Part shown: one piece after another, positions 1 to 10,931 of the stretch
Layout of the letters: every line of letters starts with the position of its first letter
How positions within the stretch are numbered: the stretch's first letter is position 1
NCBI GenBank assembly: GCA_963680875.1
Contig: OY804577.1
Span: 102,745,906 to 102,809,905 of the forward strand
Source of the DNA: Bathymodiolus brooksi
Taxonomy: Eukaryota > Mollusca > Bivalvia > Mytilida > Modiolidae
Reading direction: 5' to 3'
DNA length: 64,000 nucleotides
The notes under the pieces: model-generated
What the model was told of the DNA's origin: nothing
The model's database searches: none
The model's input: only the letters and a program-made list of their open reading frames with translations
Position numbers and translations under genes: made by a program

Positions 1-3000
1 TATAGTTATATGTATCTTGTTGTTAACCATTTATTATAAGATCTGGTATAGTTTGTAGATCTCTTAACATCAGCTTACTGTATAGTTGTATGTATCTTGT
101 TGTTAACCATTTATTATAAGATCTGGTATAGTTTGTAGATCTCTTAACATCAGCTTACTGTATAGTTGTATGTATCTTGTTGTTAACCATTTATTATAAG
201 ATCTGGTATAGTTTGTAGATCTCTTAACATCAGCTTACTGTATAGTTATATGTATCTTGTTGTTAACCATTTATTATAAGATCTGGTATAGTTTGTAGAT
301 CTCTTAACATCAGCTTACTGTATAGTTGTATGTATCTTGTTGTTAACCATTTATTATAAGATCTGGTATAGTTTGTAGATCTCTTAACATCAGCTTACTG
401 TATAGTTGTATGTATCTTGTTGTTAACCATTTATTATAAGATCTGGTATAGTTTGTAGATCTCTTAACATCAGCTTACTGTATAGTTATATGTATCTTGT
501 TGTTAACCATTTATTATAAGATCTGGTATAGTTTGTAGATCTCTTAACATCAGCTTACTGTATAGTTATATGTATCTTGTTGTTAACCATTTATTATAAG
601 ATCTGGTATAGTTTGTAGATCTCTTAACATCAGCTTACTGTATAGTTGTATGTATCTTGTTGTTAACCATTTATTATAAGATCTGGTATAGTTTGTAGAT
701 CTCTTAACATCAGCTTACTGTATAGTTATATGTATCTTGTTGTTAACCATTTATTATAAGATCTGGTATAGTTTGTAGATCTCTTAACATCAGCTTACTG
801 TATAGTTGTATGTATCTTGTTGTTAACCATTTATTATAAGATCTGGTATAGTTTGTAGATCTCTTAACATCAGCTTACTGTATAGTTGTATGTATCTTGT
901 TGTTAACCATTTATTATAAGATCTGGTATAGTTTGTAGATCTCTTAACATCAGCTTACTGTATAGTTATATGTATCTTGTTGTTAACCATTTATTATAAG
1001 ATCTGGTATAGTTTGTAGATCTCTTAACATCAGCTTACTGTATAGTTGTATGTATCTTGTTGTTAACCATTTATTATAAGATCTGGTATAGTTTGTAGAT
1101 CTCTTAACATCAGCTTACTGTATAGTTGTATGTATCTTGTTGTTAACCATTTATTATAAGATCTGGTATAGTTTGTAGATCTCTTAACATCAGCTTACTG
1201 TATAGTTGTATGTATCTTGTTGTTAACCATTTATTATAAGATCTGGTATAGTTTGTAGATCTCTTAACATCAGCTTACTGTATAGTTATATGTATCTTGT
1301 TGTTAACCATTTATTATAAGATCTGGTATAGTTTGTAGATCTCTTAACATCAGCTTACTGTATAGTTATATGTATCTTGTTGTTAACCATTTATTATAAG
1401 ATCTGGTATAGTTTGTAGATCTCTGTAAACATCAGCTTACTGTATAGTTGTATGTATCTTGTTGTTAACCATTTATTATAAGATCTGGTATAGTTTGTAG
1501 ATCTCTGTAAACATAAGATTACTGTATAGTTATATGTATCTTGTTGTTAACCATTTATTATAAGATCTGGTATAGTTTGTAGATCTCTTAACATCAGCTT
1601 ACTGTATAGTTGTATGTATCTTGTTGTTAACCATTTATTATAAGATCTGGTATAGTTTGTAGATCTCTTAACATCAGCTTACTGTATAGTTGTATGTATC
1701 TTGTTGTTAACCATTTATTATAAGATCTGGTATAGTTTGTAGATCTCTTAACATCAGCTTACTGTATAGTTATATGTATCTTGTTGTTAACCATTTATTA
1801 TAAGATCTGGTATAGTTTGTAGATCTCTTAACATCAGCTTACTGTATAGTTGTATGTATCTTGTTGTTAACCATTTATTATAAGATCTGGTATAGTTTGT
1901 AGATCTCTTAACATCAGCTTACTGTATAGTTATATGTATCTTGTTGTTAACCATTTATTATAAGATCTGGTATAGTTTGTAGATCTCTGTAAACATCAGC
2001 TTACTGTATAGTTATATGTATCTTGTTGTTAACCATTTATTATAAGATCTGGTATAGTTTGTAGATCTCTTAACATCAGCTTACTGTATAGTTATATGTA
2101 TCTTGTTGTTAACCATTTATTATAAGATCTGGTATAGTTTGTAGATCTCTTAACATCAGCTTACTGTATAGTTGTATGTATCTTGTTGTTAACCATTTAT
2201 TATAAGATCTGGTATAGTTTGTAGATCTCTTAACATCAGCTTACTGTATAGTTGTATGTATCTTGTTGTTAACCATTTATTATAAGATCTGGTATAGTTT
2301 GTAGATCTCTTAACATCAGCTTACTGTATAGTTATATGTATCTTGTTGTTAACCATTTATTATAAGATCTGGTATAGTTTGTAGATCTCTTAACATCAGC
2401 TTACTGTATAGTTGTATGTATCTTGTTGTTAACCATTTATTATAAGATCTGGTATAGTTTGTAGATCTCTTAACATCAGCTTACTGTATAGTTATATGTA
2501 TCTTGTTGTTAACCATTTATTATAAGATCTGGTATAGTTTGTAGATCTCTTAACATCAGCTTACTGTATAGTTGTATGTATCTTGTTGTTAACCATTTAT
2601 TATAAGATCTGGTATAGTTTGTAGATCTCTTAACATCAGCTTACTGTATAGTTGTATGTATCTTGTTGTTAACCATTTATTATAAGATCTGGTATAGTTT
2701 GTAGATCTCTTAACATCAGCTTACTGTATAGTTATATGTATCTTGTTGTTAACCATTTATTATAAGATCTGGTATAGTTTGTAGATCTCTTAACATCAGC
2801 TTACTGTATAGTTGTATGTATCTTGTTGTTAACCATTTATTATAAGATCTGGTATAGTTTGTAGATCTCTTAACATCAGCTTACTGTATAGTTGTATGTA
2901 TCTTGTTGTTAACCATTTATTATAAGATCTGGTATAGTTTGTAGATCTCTTAACATCAGCTTACTGTATAGTTATATGTATCTTGTTGTTAACCATTTAT

Positions 3001-4488
3001 TATAAGATCTGGTATAGTTTGTAGATCTCTTAACATCAGCTTACTGTATAGTTGTATGTATCTTGTTGTTAACCATTTATTATAAGATCTGGTATAGTTT
3101 GTAGATCTCTTAACATCAGCTTACTGTATAGTTGTATGTATCTTGTTGTTAACCATTTATTATAAGATCTGGTATAGTTTGTAGATCTCTTAACATCAGC
3201 TTACTGTATAGTTATATGTATCTTGTTGTTAACCATTTATTATAAGATCTGGTATAGTTTGTAGATCTCTTAACATCAGCTTACTGTATAGTTATATGTA
3301 TCTTGTTGTTAACCATTTATTATAAGATCTGGTATAGTTTGTAGATCTCTTAACATCAGCTTACTGTATAGTTATATGTATCTTGTTGTTAACCATTTAT
3401 TATAAGATCTGGTATAGTTTGTAGATCTCTTAACATCAGCTTACTGTATAGTTGTATGTATCTTGTTGTTAACCATTTATTATAAGATCTGGTATAGTTT
3501 GTAGATCTCTTAACATCAGCTTACTGTATAGTTATATGTATCTTGTTGTTAACCATTTATTATAAGATCTGGTATAGTTTGTAGATCTCTTAACATCAGC
3601 TTACTGTATAGTTGTATGTATCTTGTTGTTAACCATTTATTATAAGATCTGGTATAGTTTGTAGATCTCTTAACATCAGCTTACTGTATAGTTGTATGTA
3701 TCTTGTTGTTAACCATTTATTATAAGATCTGGTATAGTTTGTAGATCTCTTAACATCAGCTTACTGTATAGTTGTATGTATCTTGTTGTTAACCATTTAT
3801 TATAAGATCTGGTATAGTTTGTAGATCTCTGTAAACATAAGATTACTGTATAGTTATATGTATCTTGTTGTTAACCATTTATTATAAGATCTGGTATAGT
3901 TTGTAGATCTCTTAACATCAGCTTACTGTATAGTTATATGTATCTTGTTGTTAACCATTTATTATAAGATCTGGTATAGTTTGTAGATCTCTTAACATCA
4001 GCTTACTGTATAGTTATATGTATCTTGTTGTTAACCATTTATTATAAGATCTGGTATAGTTTGTAGATCTCTTAACATCAGCTTACTGTATAGTTGTATG
4101 TATCTTGTTGTTAACCATTTATTATAAGATCTGGTATAGTTTGTAGATCTCTTAACATCAGCTTACTGTATAGTTGTATGTATCTTGTTGTTAACCATTT
4201 ATTATAAGATCTGGTATAGTTTGTAGATCTCTTAACATCAGCTTACTGTATAGTTATATGTATCTTGTTGTTAACCATTTATTATAAGATCTGGTATAGT
4301 TTGTAGATCTCTTAACATCAGCTTACTGTATAGTTATATGTATCTTGTTGTTAACCATTTATTATAAGATCTGGTATAGTTTGTAGATCTCTTAACATCA
4401 GCTTACTGTATAGTTATATGTATCTTGTTGTTAACCATTTATTATAAGATCTGGTATAGTTTGTAGATCTCTTAACATCAGCTTACTG
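1..4488. repeat. 80-bp satellite array, 56 near-identical monomers
   Basis: The sequence repeats every 80 bp from the first base, so the array continues beyond the left edge. I count 56 monomers. Monomer base 8 alternates between A (27 copies) and G (29 copies), often in an A-G-G order such as copies 1-6 and 35-40. Four monomers are 82 bp because they carry 'ctctgtaaac' instead of 'ctcttaac' (starting at 1361, 1443, 1925 and 3767); those at 1443 and 3767 also share a 'cataagatt' variant. Each monomer holds two AGATCT sites forming a short dyad (TAAGATCT, 12 bp, AGATCTcTTA). There is almost no other divergence, which implies recent homogenisation. No coding capacity seen. Confidence 0.97.
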
Positions 4489-4960
4489 TATAGTTATACA
4501 TAACCTGTTTAATGTTAACCATCTGTTAAAAGATTATTTAAAGTTTTGTAGATCTAATTATAAGTTAGCATCAAATTGTACAGTTGTACATAGCCTGTTG
4601 TTTAACATTTTTTATAAGATCAGGGCTTTCAATATTTTTCAAGTGTACCAGTACTTCACTATTTATAGGTGGTACTTTTTCTTAAAATTTGAACATTTTT
4701 CATGAATATCTTATACAACACTCTATGAAATTAGGAGGTAACAATTACAATTTTAAGTATGTAAAAGTATCTGGTACCACCCATTACTGAAAGGCCTGTA
4801 AGATCATGTAAAGATTTGTATATCTCTGTTAGCATCAGATTACAGTATAGTTGTACTTAACCTGTTACTAACCATTTGTTATAAGATCATGTAAAGATTT
4901 GTATATCTCTGTTTTACTATCAGATTAATTTGTTGTTGACCATTTTGTTAGTTGTTTTTT
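4489..4960. repeat. Decayed edge of the 80-bp satellite
   Basis: From 4489 the monomer is still recognisable ('gttaaccat', 'ataagatc', 'tttgtagatct', 'cagattac') but heavily diverged, in about four degenerate copies. One copy is interrupted by the small transposon at 4621-4798. Old, unhomogenised repeats at an array edge are what unequal exchange predicts. Confidence 0.85.
4621..4798. mobile_element. Short hAT-like non-autonomous element (178 bp)
   Basis: It starts CAGGGCTTTCA and ends TGAAAGGCCTG, an 11-bp terminal inverted repeat with one mismatch. It interrupts a degenerate satellite monomer. TAAGAT is repeated on both sides (4615-4620 and 4799-4804). CAGG-type ends are typical of hAT elements, but hAT elements usually make 8-bp target duplications and only 6 bp match here, so the superfamily is tentative. 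No ORF. Confidence 0.6.
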
Positions 4961-5829
4961 GTTGTAGATTTTTTAACATTACTAATGTTGTCGTCTTGAT
5001 TCAATGAAGTCTTACAATTCCAGATGCTTGTATACAGACATATTACAAGCAAGTTACTAAGAGATATCACCCATCCAGGACACTTTATTGTCAACCATGT
5101 CAAATCTTCTTCTGTCTCCTTAATATTAAAGGCTTAGCAGAGAGATAGAAAATACAGTATTAAAAAAAAGTCTGACCAGACTGGGTCTGGAACCCATATT
5201 GATGACAAACATTCTAACCATTTCATAACATGAGTCAGTTATAGCATGCTTTATTTATGTATGTATAGAAGATATGATTGTAGTGTAAGACTAAGAACTA
5301 ATATTGTAAATGGATGCACATGTTTATTATTTATTGGATGACTGCAGTTTTGTGTGTGTTTACAAGTACATTGTACCAGTAGAGTAATATTTTTATGTAT
5401 TAGTTTTAAAATGAGTTTTTTTTTGTAGTTTATTTGTATAATTGAAAGATTATGTGAATTTGAAATATATTGTTTTTTGCTTGTTGTTTTTGTTTTGTGT
5501 CTCAACTTTTTTGTTACTTACCAAAGATATTGGAAATGTGTCTTTGCTTGGGTATAGTCATAACATTACATAAATTAGCTATAAAAATAGTTTTCAACCA
5601 TTTCTCCAAAAGTAGAATTGTGACATTATTTTCAGCTGAACTGGAAGCCACCAAGAATGTTGAAAGTAGATCATAGTGATCTGATTTTGACATAATTTCC
5701 CCCCCAAAGTAGGTAATTGAATCATTCCTAAATATTGGGGATTGACACAACTAAGGAAGAAACAATGTTCGTTTCTTTTCTTGAATTGATTGTTTAAAGA
5801 GATTCATGTGGTATTTTAGCAGATTTCTT
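4961..5829. other. AT-rich stretch with no supported gene
   Basis: Short ORFs occur on both strands, but none has a recognisable domain, codon bias or splice context. The only structure is low-complexity T and GT-rich sequence. Confidence 0.6.
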
Positions 5830-6065
5830 CTATCAGTAATGGTTTTCCAAGCTAAACTTGATTGCAGTAAAACTGGTGTACGAGGAAGCTCCAATCTAAT
5901 TAAAATTAGATCTCCGCACTTGCTCCCTATTTTCTATCAGTTGTTTTGGAGTTAGATCTTCCACGCTGTGACTACAAAACAACCGATAGGAAGCAACTGT
6001 GGAAATCTAATTTTAATTAGATTGGAGGAAGCTCTTGACTTGTTATGGTCATATCATGCTGCACC
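5830..6065. repeat. Dispersed repeat hosting a MITE (filled site)
   Basis: Bases 5836-5891 and 6025-6060 match, on the opposite strand, the segment at about 46061-46160 (shared 'aaacttgattgca', 'gaggaagctc', 'tggtcatatcatgctgc'). The 46-kb copy lacks the 133-bp insert and the second target copy. This pair therefore gives a filled and an empty site in one window. Confidence 0.75.
5892..6024. mobile_element. MITE with 10-bp target-site duplication, MULE-like
   Basis: The element is 133 bp with imperfect terminal inverted repeats (CAATCTAATTAAAATTAGAT at the left, its near complement at the right). GAGGAAGCTC is repeated directly outside both ends (5882-5891 and 6025-6034). Target duplications of 9-10 bp fit Mutator-like elements. 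Insertion is supported by the unoccupied paralogous site at 46101-46110. No coding capacity. Confidence 0.8.
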
Positions 6066-6467
6066 CGGTGTAGCTCTTTATTTATGCTCAGATAGCATAA
6101 CGTTAAAAATAAATTAACACTACCCTTACAGGTCTTGTTAAATCTTTTTAAGAATCTAAAGGTGGAGTATATTCTCCAAAACGTCGTGATAAATAATAAT
6201 TTATTTTCATGTGTTGTGTACATGTCAAATTGATCAGGAATTGTTTGTATTATACACAGAATGTATTTGTTTTGTAGAAAAGTTTTGCTGTATATTTTTA
6301 TTATGTGTTTAATCAAATATACATCATAGTCTTGTTTTAGATTTCTCCACGACATTAAAATATATGGTATGGCATTGCTGCTTTTTCTTGTTTAGCATCC
6401 AGGGTCTATTTCTATTTCTCTTGACCAATCTTTGACCAAGCTATTTCTATATGACAATACATTTAAA

Positions 6468-6720
6468 GGGGCCGTCGTGGTCATGATCGTATGGTAGTTG
6501 GATTTACAACTACCTATGCAAACAGTGCCTATCACCACTAACATTGTGAGTTCGAACCCCTCCAGACGAGGTGTACTCGATACAACATTATGTGATAAAG
6601 TTTATCGGCGACAGGGTCGATGGTTTTCTCCAGGTTCTCCGGTTTCCTCCACCAATAAAACTGACCGCCACGATATAACTGAAATATTGTTGAAAGTGGC
6701 ATTAAACATAATAAAACCAA
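6468..6720 (+). mobile_element. tRNA-derived SINE, family 1, near full length
   Basis: The head is tRNA-like, with a B-box-like GTGAGTTCGAACCCC. The body has 'gaggtgtactcgatacaac' and the tail has 'ggtttcctccaccaataaaa' followed by 'gatataactgaaatattg'. The same architecture recurs at least ten times in this window on both strands. The conserved tail shared between different heads resembles the conserved-domain tails of broad metazoan SINE superfamilies such as MetaSINEs, though I cannot confirm the name. Confidence 0.85.
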
Positions 6721-6916
6721 CCCATTATCATATGGTAATTATCTATGAAATCTGCAATGTCTATCACTATTAAAACGATTTGAATCCCACTCATGGTGAG
6801 GTGGACTTGATACTGAATGTGATAAATTTGTCTGTGACTTTCGACATATCAGTGGTTTTCTATAGGTACCTTGGTTTCCTCTACCGATAAAACTGACCGC
6901 TGCGATATAACTCATT
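6721..6916 (+). mobile_element. tRNA-derived SINE, family 1, diverged tandem copy
   Basis: It directly follows the previous SINE. The promoter half is eroded ('gatttgaatccc' survives) and the tail 'tttcctctaccgataaaactg' is recognisable. More diverged than its neighbour, so probably older. Confidence 0.7.
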
Positions 6917-7250
6917 TAGATAGCCTCGAGCACGGTAGATCTTGGGTTCAAGTTTACGGTCGGGTCAAACCAAAGACTATAAAATTGGTATTTGTTCCTT
7001 CTTCGCTAAGCACGAATCATTTAGGAGACAGAGCAAATCTCGGAATCAGGATAATGCGTTTAAATGTGGCAACATGTCTACCTGTGGACTGTTGTTTCAA
7101 TGAGCTTGCACTTTATAAAAATCATACTAAAGGTGTTGGTCTAGTACAACATGAACATCATTGTCATCTCATCAAATGTAACTTGCTCTTGCAACAAATC
7201 AACTGAAATATTGCTCATTTGGCATTGAGCAACCAGCACTCACTATAATT
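6917..7250 (+). mobile_element. SINE-like repeat, family 2
   Basis: This follows the SINE tail at 6916 and differs from family 1. It has a tRNA-like stretch ('cttgggttcaagtttacgg') and then a body matching 44132-44392 ('ccaaagactat', 'aaattggtattt', 'tgtggactgttgttt', 'gtgttggtctagtacaa'). Two independent copies define a second dispersed family. A short open frame across it is incidental. Confidence 0.7.
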
Positions 7251-7352
7251 TAGAAACCTAGAAATATGTTTCAAAAACCACAATGATAATCGATCTTGTA
7301 GAGATGAGAATAAAGCAATATATTGGGTATTATAAAACAATTCTTCATTCAG

Positions 7353-7602
7353 TGGGGGACCGTCGTGGTTGTGCTCATATGGTATTGGATTTACAACTAC
7401 CTATGCAATCAGTGCTTATCACAACAAACGTGAGTTCGAATCCCGCTCCGGAGAGGTGTACTCAATACAACATTAAAGTTTGCCAGTGACTTGCAGCAGG
7501 TCGGTGGTTTTCTCCAGGTACTCTGGTTTCCTTCACCAATAAAACGGACTGCTACGATATAACTGAAATATTGTTGAAAGTGGCTTTAAACACCAAACCC
7601 TC
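7353..7602 (+). mobile_element. tRNA-derived SINE, family 1
   Basis: The head is 'gaccgtcgtggttgtgctc', the B box is 'gtgagttcgaatcccg', and the tail is 'gatataactgaaatattg' plus 'gtggctttaaacacc'. A small internal deletion removes part of the 'tatgtgataaag' segment. Confidence 0.85.
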
Positions 7603-10600
7603 CTTTTTATTCAGTGGATCAAGAAAGGTGAAAACAATGAATTAATTCATTTTAATAATTAAATATATATCATATCTATAATTCTGTAACCAATGTATTA
7701 TAATATTTATAAAGTTTCTTCTTTTAACATACATGAAACATTCATTCTATCGGGTACAAACAACAAATTTACTTGAACATAATACTGATAAAAAAAATCT
7801 GCAACTGCATCAATACAAAAAATGTATATGACATTAACTTATCTCCCTTTTTTTAAATTAAAAAGTCTTTAAAATGAAAATATATTTATTGACCTTTGAC
7901 TGACCCTTGGAATGTTTTAATTGACAATATTTTCTAACTAAATCAAGGTTCAATATACAATTATAACAGGCCTGATTATTATCTCCGTCATTGATGAAAG
8001 CTTCAAATAACACTAAACTGAACCATACGATAAAATCTTTTTTTTCCCTTGAATTTATGATTCATTTTTTTTTTTTATTAGATGTGTAATTTTATGGTAC
8101 ATGTTATGATAGGGATGACAGAAAAAGTTGACAATTTCTCTTTCCAAATTTCAAGATACATTCAAGTTTCTTAGAATTATAGACTGGTTTCACGAAGGAA
8201 AGAAGAAAAGTGCTGACCCTGTAAATTTTACATATAACTAAAACATAATGATGAGAGATTTTCAACCAAAATGGCAAGATATTGTTACAGAGTTTAAACA
8301 ATACCACATTCATACACATTATAGTGGATGGAGGTAATGAAATAAAGTTACAATTATAAAAAGTCAACTTACTGAATTTTATTCAAGCAGTTTTTGATCT
8401 TCTACAAAAGATAATATAGATTTTGTTTTGGAAATTTCTCAATGTATTTCAACTACATTTTTGTGCATCTAAATTTCAAAATTTTTATATATTTTTTTTT
8501 CTCTGGCGTCTTGAAGGGCAGTGTATCCTCCACAATGGCTTTCCATAGAAAAAACCCCACCTGTGTTGATTTGTTCAACAGGTGAACTTTCAGTAGGAGA
8601 AAAAAAAAATGTATACAGTGAAACCCTGAATAAACCAGAATCATGTATAAACCGAATTTTAAATAAAGTCCCAATGCATGAAATCTTGGTTAATTTAACC
8701 TGTATAAACCAAACACCTGTCTATTTCAAACACAAAAGTTGGTCCCAATGATGTTCAGTTTAGACAGATTTCATTGTATTATCAAAATAATGATTTATAC
8801 CTTTTTTTGAAAGTCAAGAGCATTACGTAATATCAATCCTAACTATTGTACACTTGTGAAAAGAAATAAAAGATCTAAATAAAAATGTAACATGGTAAAA
8901 GGCTGAGATTTGACACATGACAATTGACTACATTAAAATGAAGGCACAGCAATAAAAAAGTTATATCACAGATAGGTTAAAGACACGTATAATGATCAGT
9001 ATAATAAAATATATTACTTCCCTTTAGTAAGCAACAGTTACTTCCCTTTGATAAAGTAACAATTACTTCCCTTTGGTAAAATAACAGATCATGTTAAAGA
9101 CGTATAATATTCAACAGTACATAAATATTATTTTATTTTAAAATCTGAATAAAATACACAAAATATATAAAAAAAGAAGACATGGGAGAGAATATCTGCA
9201 TCAGTTGACATGCATGTATAATTTTAATTAATTGCATACAATGAATGAACCATTTATAATACCTGAAAATCTTATTTTCAAGAGAAACTTCATGCAAAAT
9301 TATTCTTATTCATAATTTGATAATCTGGAGTGGAAATAATTTTGAAAAATATACCATATTTTTGCTTTGTGGTTGCAAAATAATAGTCACAATCATGTCC
9401 TTTGTAATTAAGAGTATTCTAAATTTAGAATTTGTCCAAATCGGGTAATCAAAATTTCAAAATCAAAAAGAGAAAACTCCTATATAGTGCCCACATAACC
9501 TCTTTTTCCACCTGTTTGGATCAAGTTTGAAACATTTTATTTCCAAATATTCTGTTAAAAAAAGAGGAAATCAGCTGATCAGAGGAAAAATGTCATATCT
9601 GTGTCAGATAATCCAATGTTTTCACTTACCCAAAGCATTGTCATTTTCAGCACACATTAATAAAAAAAAAGAACTCTACAAATGTAACAAAATATACTGG
9701 AATTTTGCATATAAACTGCAGCAGAATTATTCTTTGTAATAAATTAAAACAGAGTAGTAGAAAATACACACATGAGAGGAAGGAAAAACATTCAACAGCA
9801 CAAGGGGAGGTAACAAGTTGATACATATATGGATTTGTTTTTTTATCTTTTTATATTGAACATTTCTGTTTTTCAGACTAACATTTTATTACATTTATTA
9901 AGGTGAATTATGTATTCTTTAGGATTCAAAAGATATTAGAAATTGTATTTCAATACAAACAGGAATTTCTGACCATTTAACACTGACCTATACAATACTA
10001 AATAGAAATAAAATATTATATTGAATATTTAACAACACATATGATTAATGTTTCAGCAGTAACCAATTGAAAACATTGTTCTCTGCATAAAAATATCATA
10101 GAACATAAAAATACAAAATTTGTCGATATGATGCTAAAATAAATTAAATTAGTCTACCATTTCAATATCACATTTTTTACCCTATCACAGTATAGAGAAT
10201 GAATCGAATTGATTCCATGGACGGATGTCTTTGCACACTTTTTTTTCTCTAAGAACAAGTGTTCACACGTTTAGACAATATGTTAAATCTCTACTTTTCT
10301 TTTAAATTTTATGGCAAATCTTCACTTAAATCGGAAGGAAACCAAATCATAATGAAATATTATAAAAAATTGTTTTGCTTCAGTATTAAATGTTGTAATG
10401 GACTTGTCAATTGAAATTAATTTCCATGCATCATCATAAAAATGCAAAGAAAAAAAACGAAAATGTTTCCACATCCTTATAGCCATAACACATTAGTATT
10501 AAGTAAAACATATTGTCTAAACATTGCTTTGCCCCCAGCATTCCAAATAACAACTATATATCAGTAATCTGTAATCAGTTTCTGTGCATGTTCTGGGACT

Positions 10601-10662
10601 CATGACTTTATAATGACGGTTTTTCACATAGTTTTATATATTTTCACTTAGTTTTATATCTG
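7603..10662 (-). other. 3' flank and probable 3' UTR of the TTLL gene
   Basis: AT-rich with no supported gene. Just downstream of the minus-strand stop (10663) the first AATAAA-type signal I notice on the minus strand lies near 9893-9900, which would give a 3' UTR of about 0.76 kb. In such AT-rich DNA this is weak evidence. Three repeats of about 29 bp containing 'ttacttccctttg' lie at 9005-9080, and a MITE lies at 8615-8777. Confidence 0.4.
8615..8777. mobile_element. MITE family with 'acagtgaaacc' ends, copy 1
   Basis: It begins ACAGTGAAACC and ends 'gtttagacagatttcattgt', the imperfect reverse complement. The interior has 'cctgtataaacc' and 'cacaaaagttggtccc'. Related copies lie at 36729-36906 and, truncated, at 45692-45784. 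Confidence 0.7.
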
Positions 10663-10931
10663 TCAGCTTAATACTGCTGCATGATTTTCCCTCAGTTCTA
10701 TTTGACGAAGTCGAAGATTATTTGAAGCTCCTCTAATGCGTTGTGACTTGGTAGACCTAAGAGAAGCTGGTTCACTTATTGGTACAGATTGTTGAGATCC
10801 CATTCGGCTAATGTTACTTCCAGGTGTGGCCGATCCAGGATGTCCTAAATCAGGTCTCTGGACTACTGGGGCAGGGGCCGAGACCACTGATAGACCCGGC
10901 GGACCATTATTGGGTGCGACTCTTGGTAGGT
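10663..10931 (-). CDS. TTLL6: TTLL exon 17 (terminal coding exon)
   Basis: The acceptor is 'atcttttcag' at 10932 and the frame enters in phase 1, matching exon 16. It encodes a Pro/Ser-rich stretch, then a basic segment with '[17 protein letters not shown]', and stops with TGA at 10663. I do not recognise a domain. The frame is open for all 88 residues and is richer in GC than the surrounding intron. Confidence 0.7.

Noticed and set aside
1..4488. CRISPR or promoter array
   Set aside because: Contiguous 80-bp monomers without spacers; satellite DNA.
6540..6560. Functional tRNA gene from the B-box-like sequence
   Set aside because: No complete cloverleaf can be drawn and the sequence is part of a multi-copy SINE.
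6498..7206. ORFs of 91 and 111 codons
   Set aside because: They lie within SINE families 1 and 2 and are not conserved between copies.
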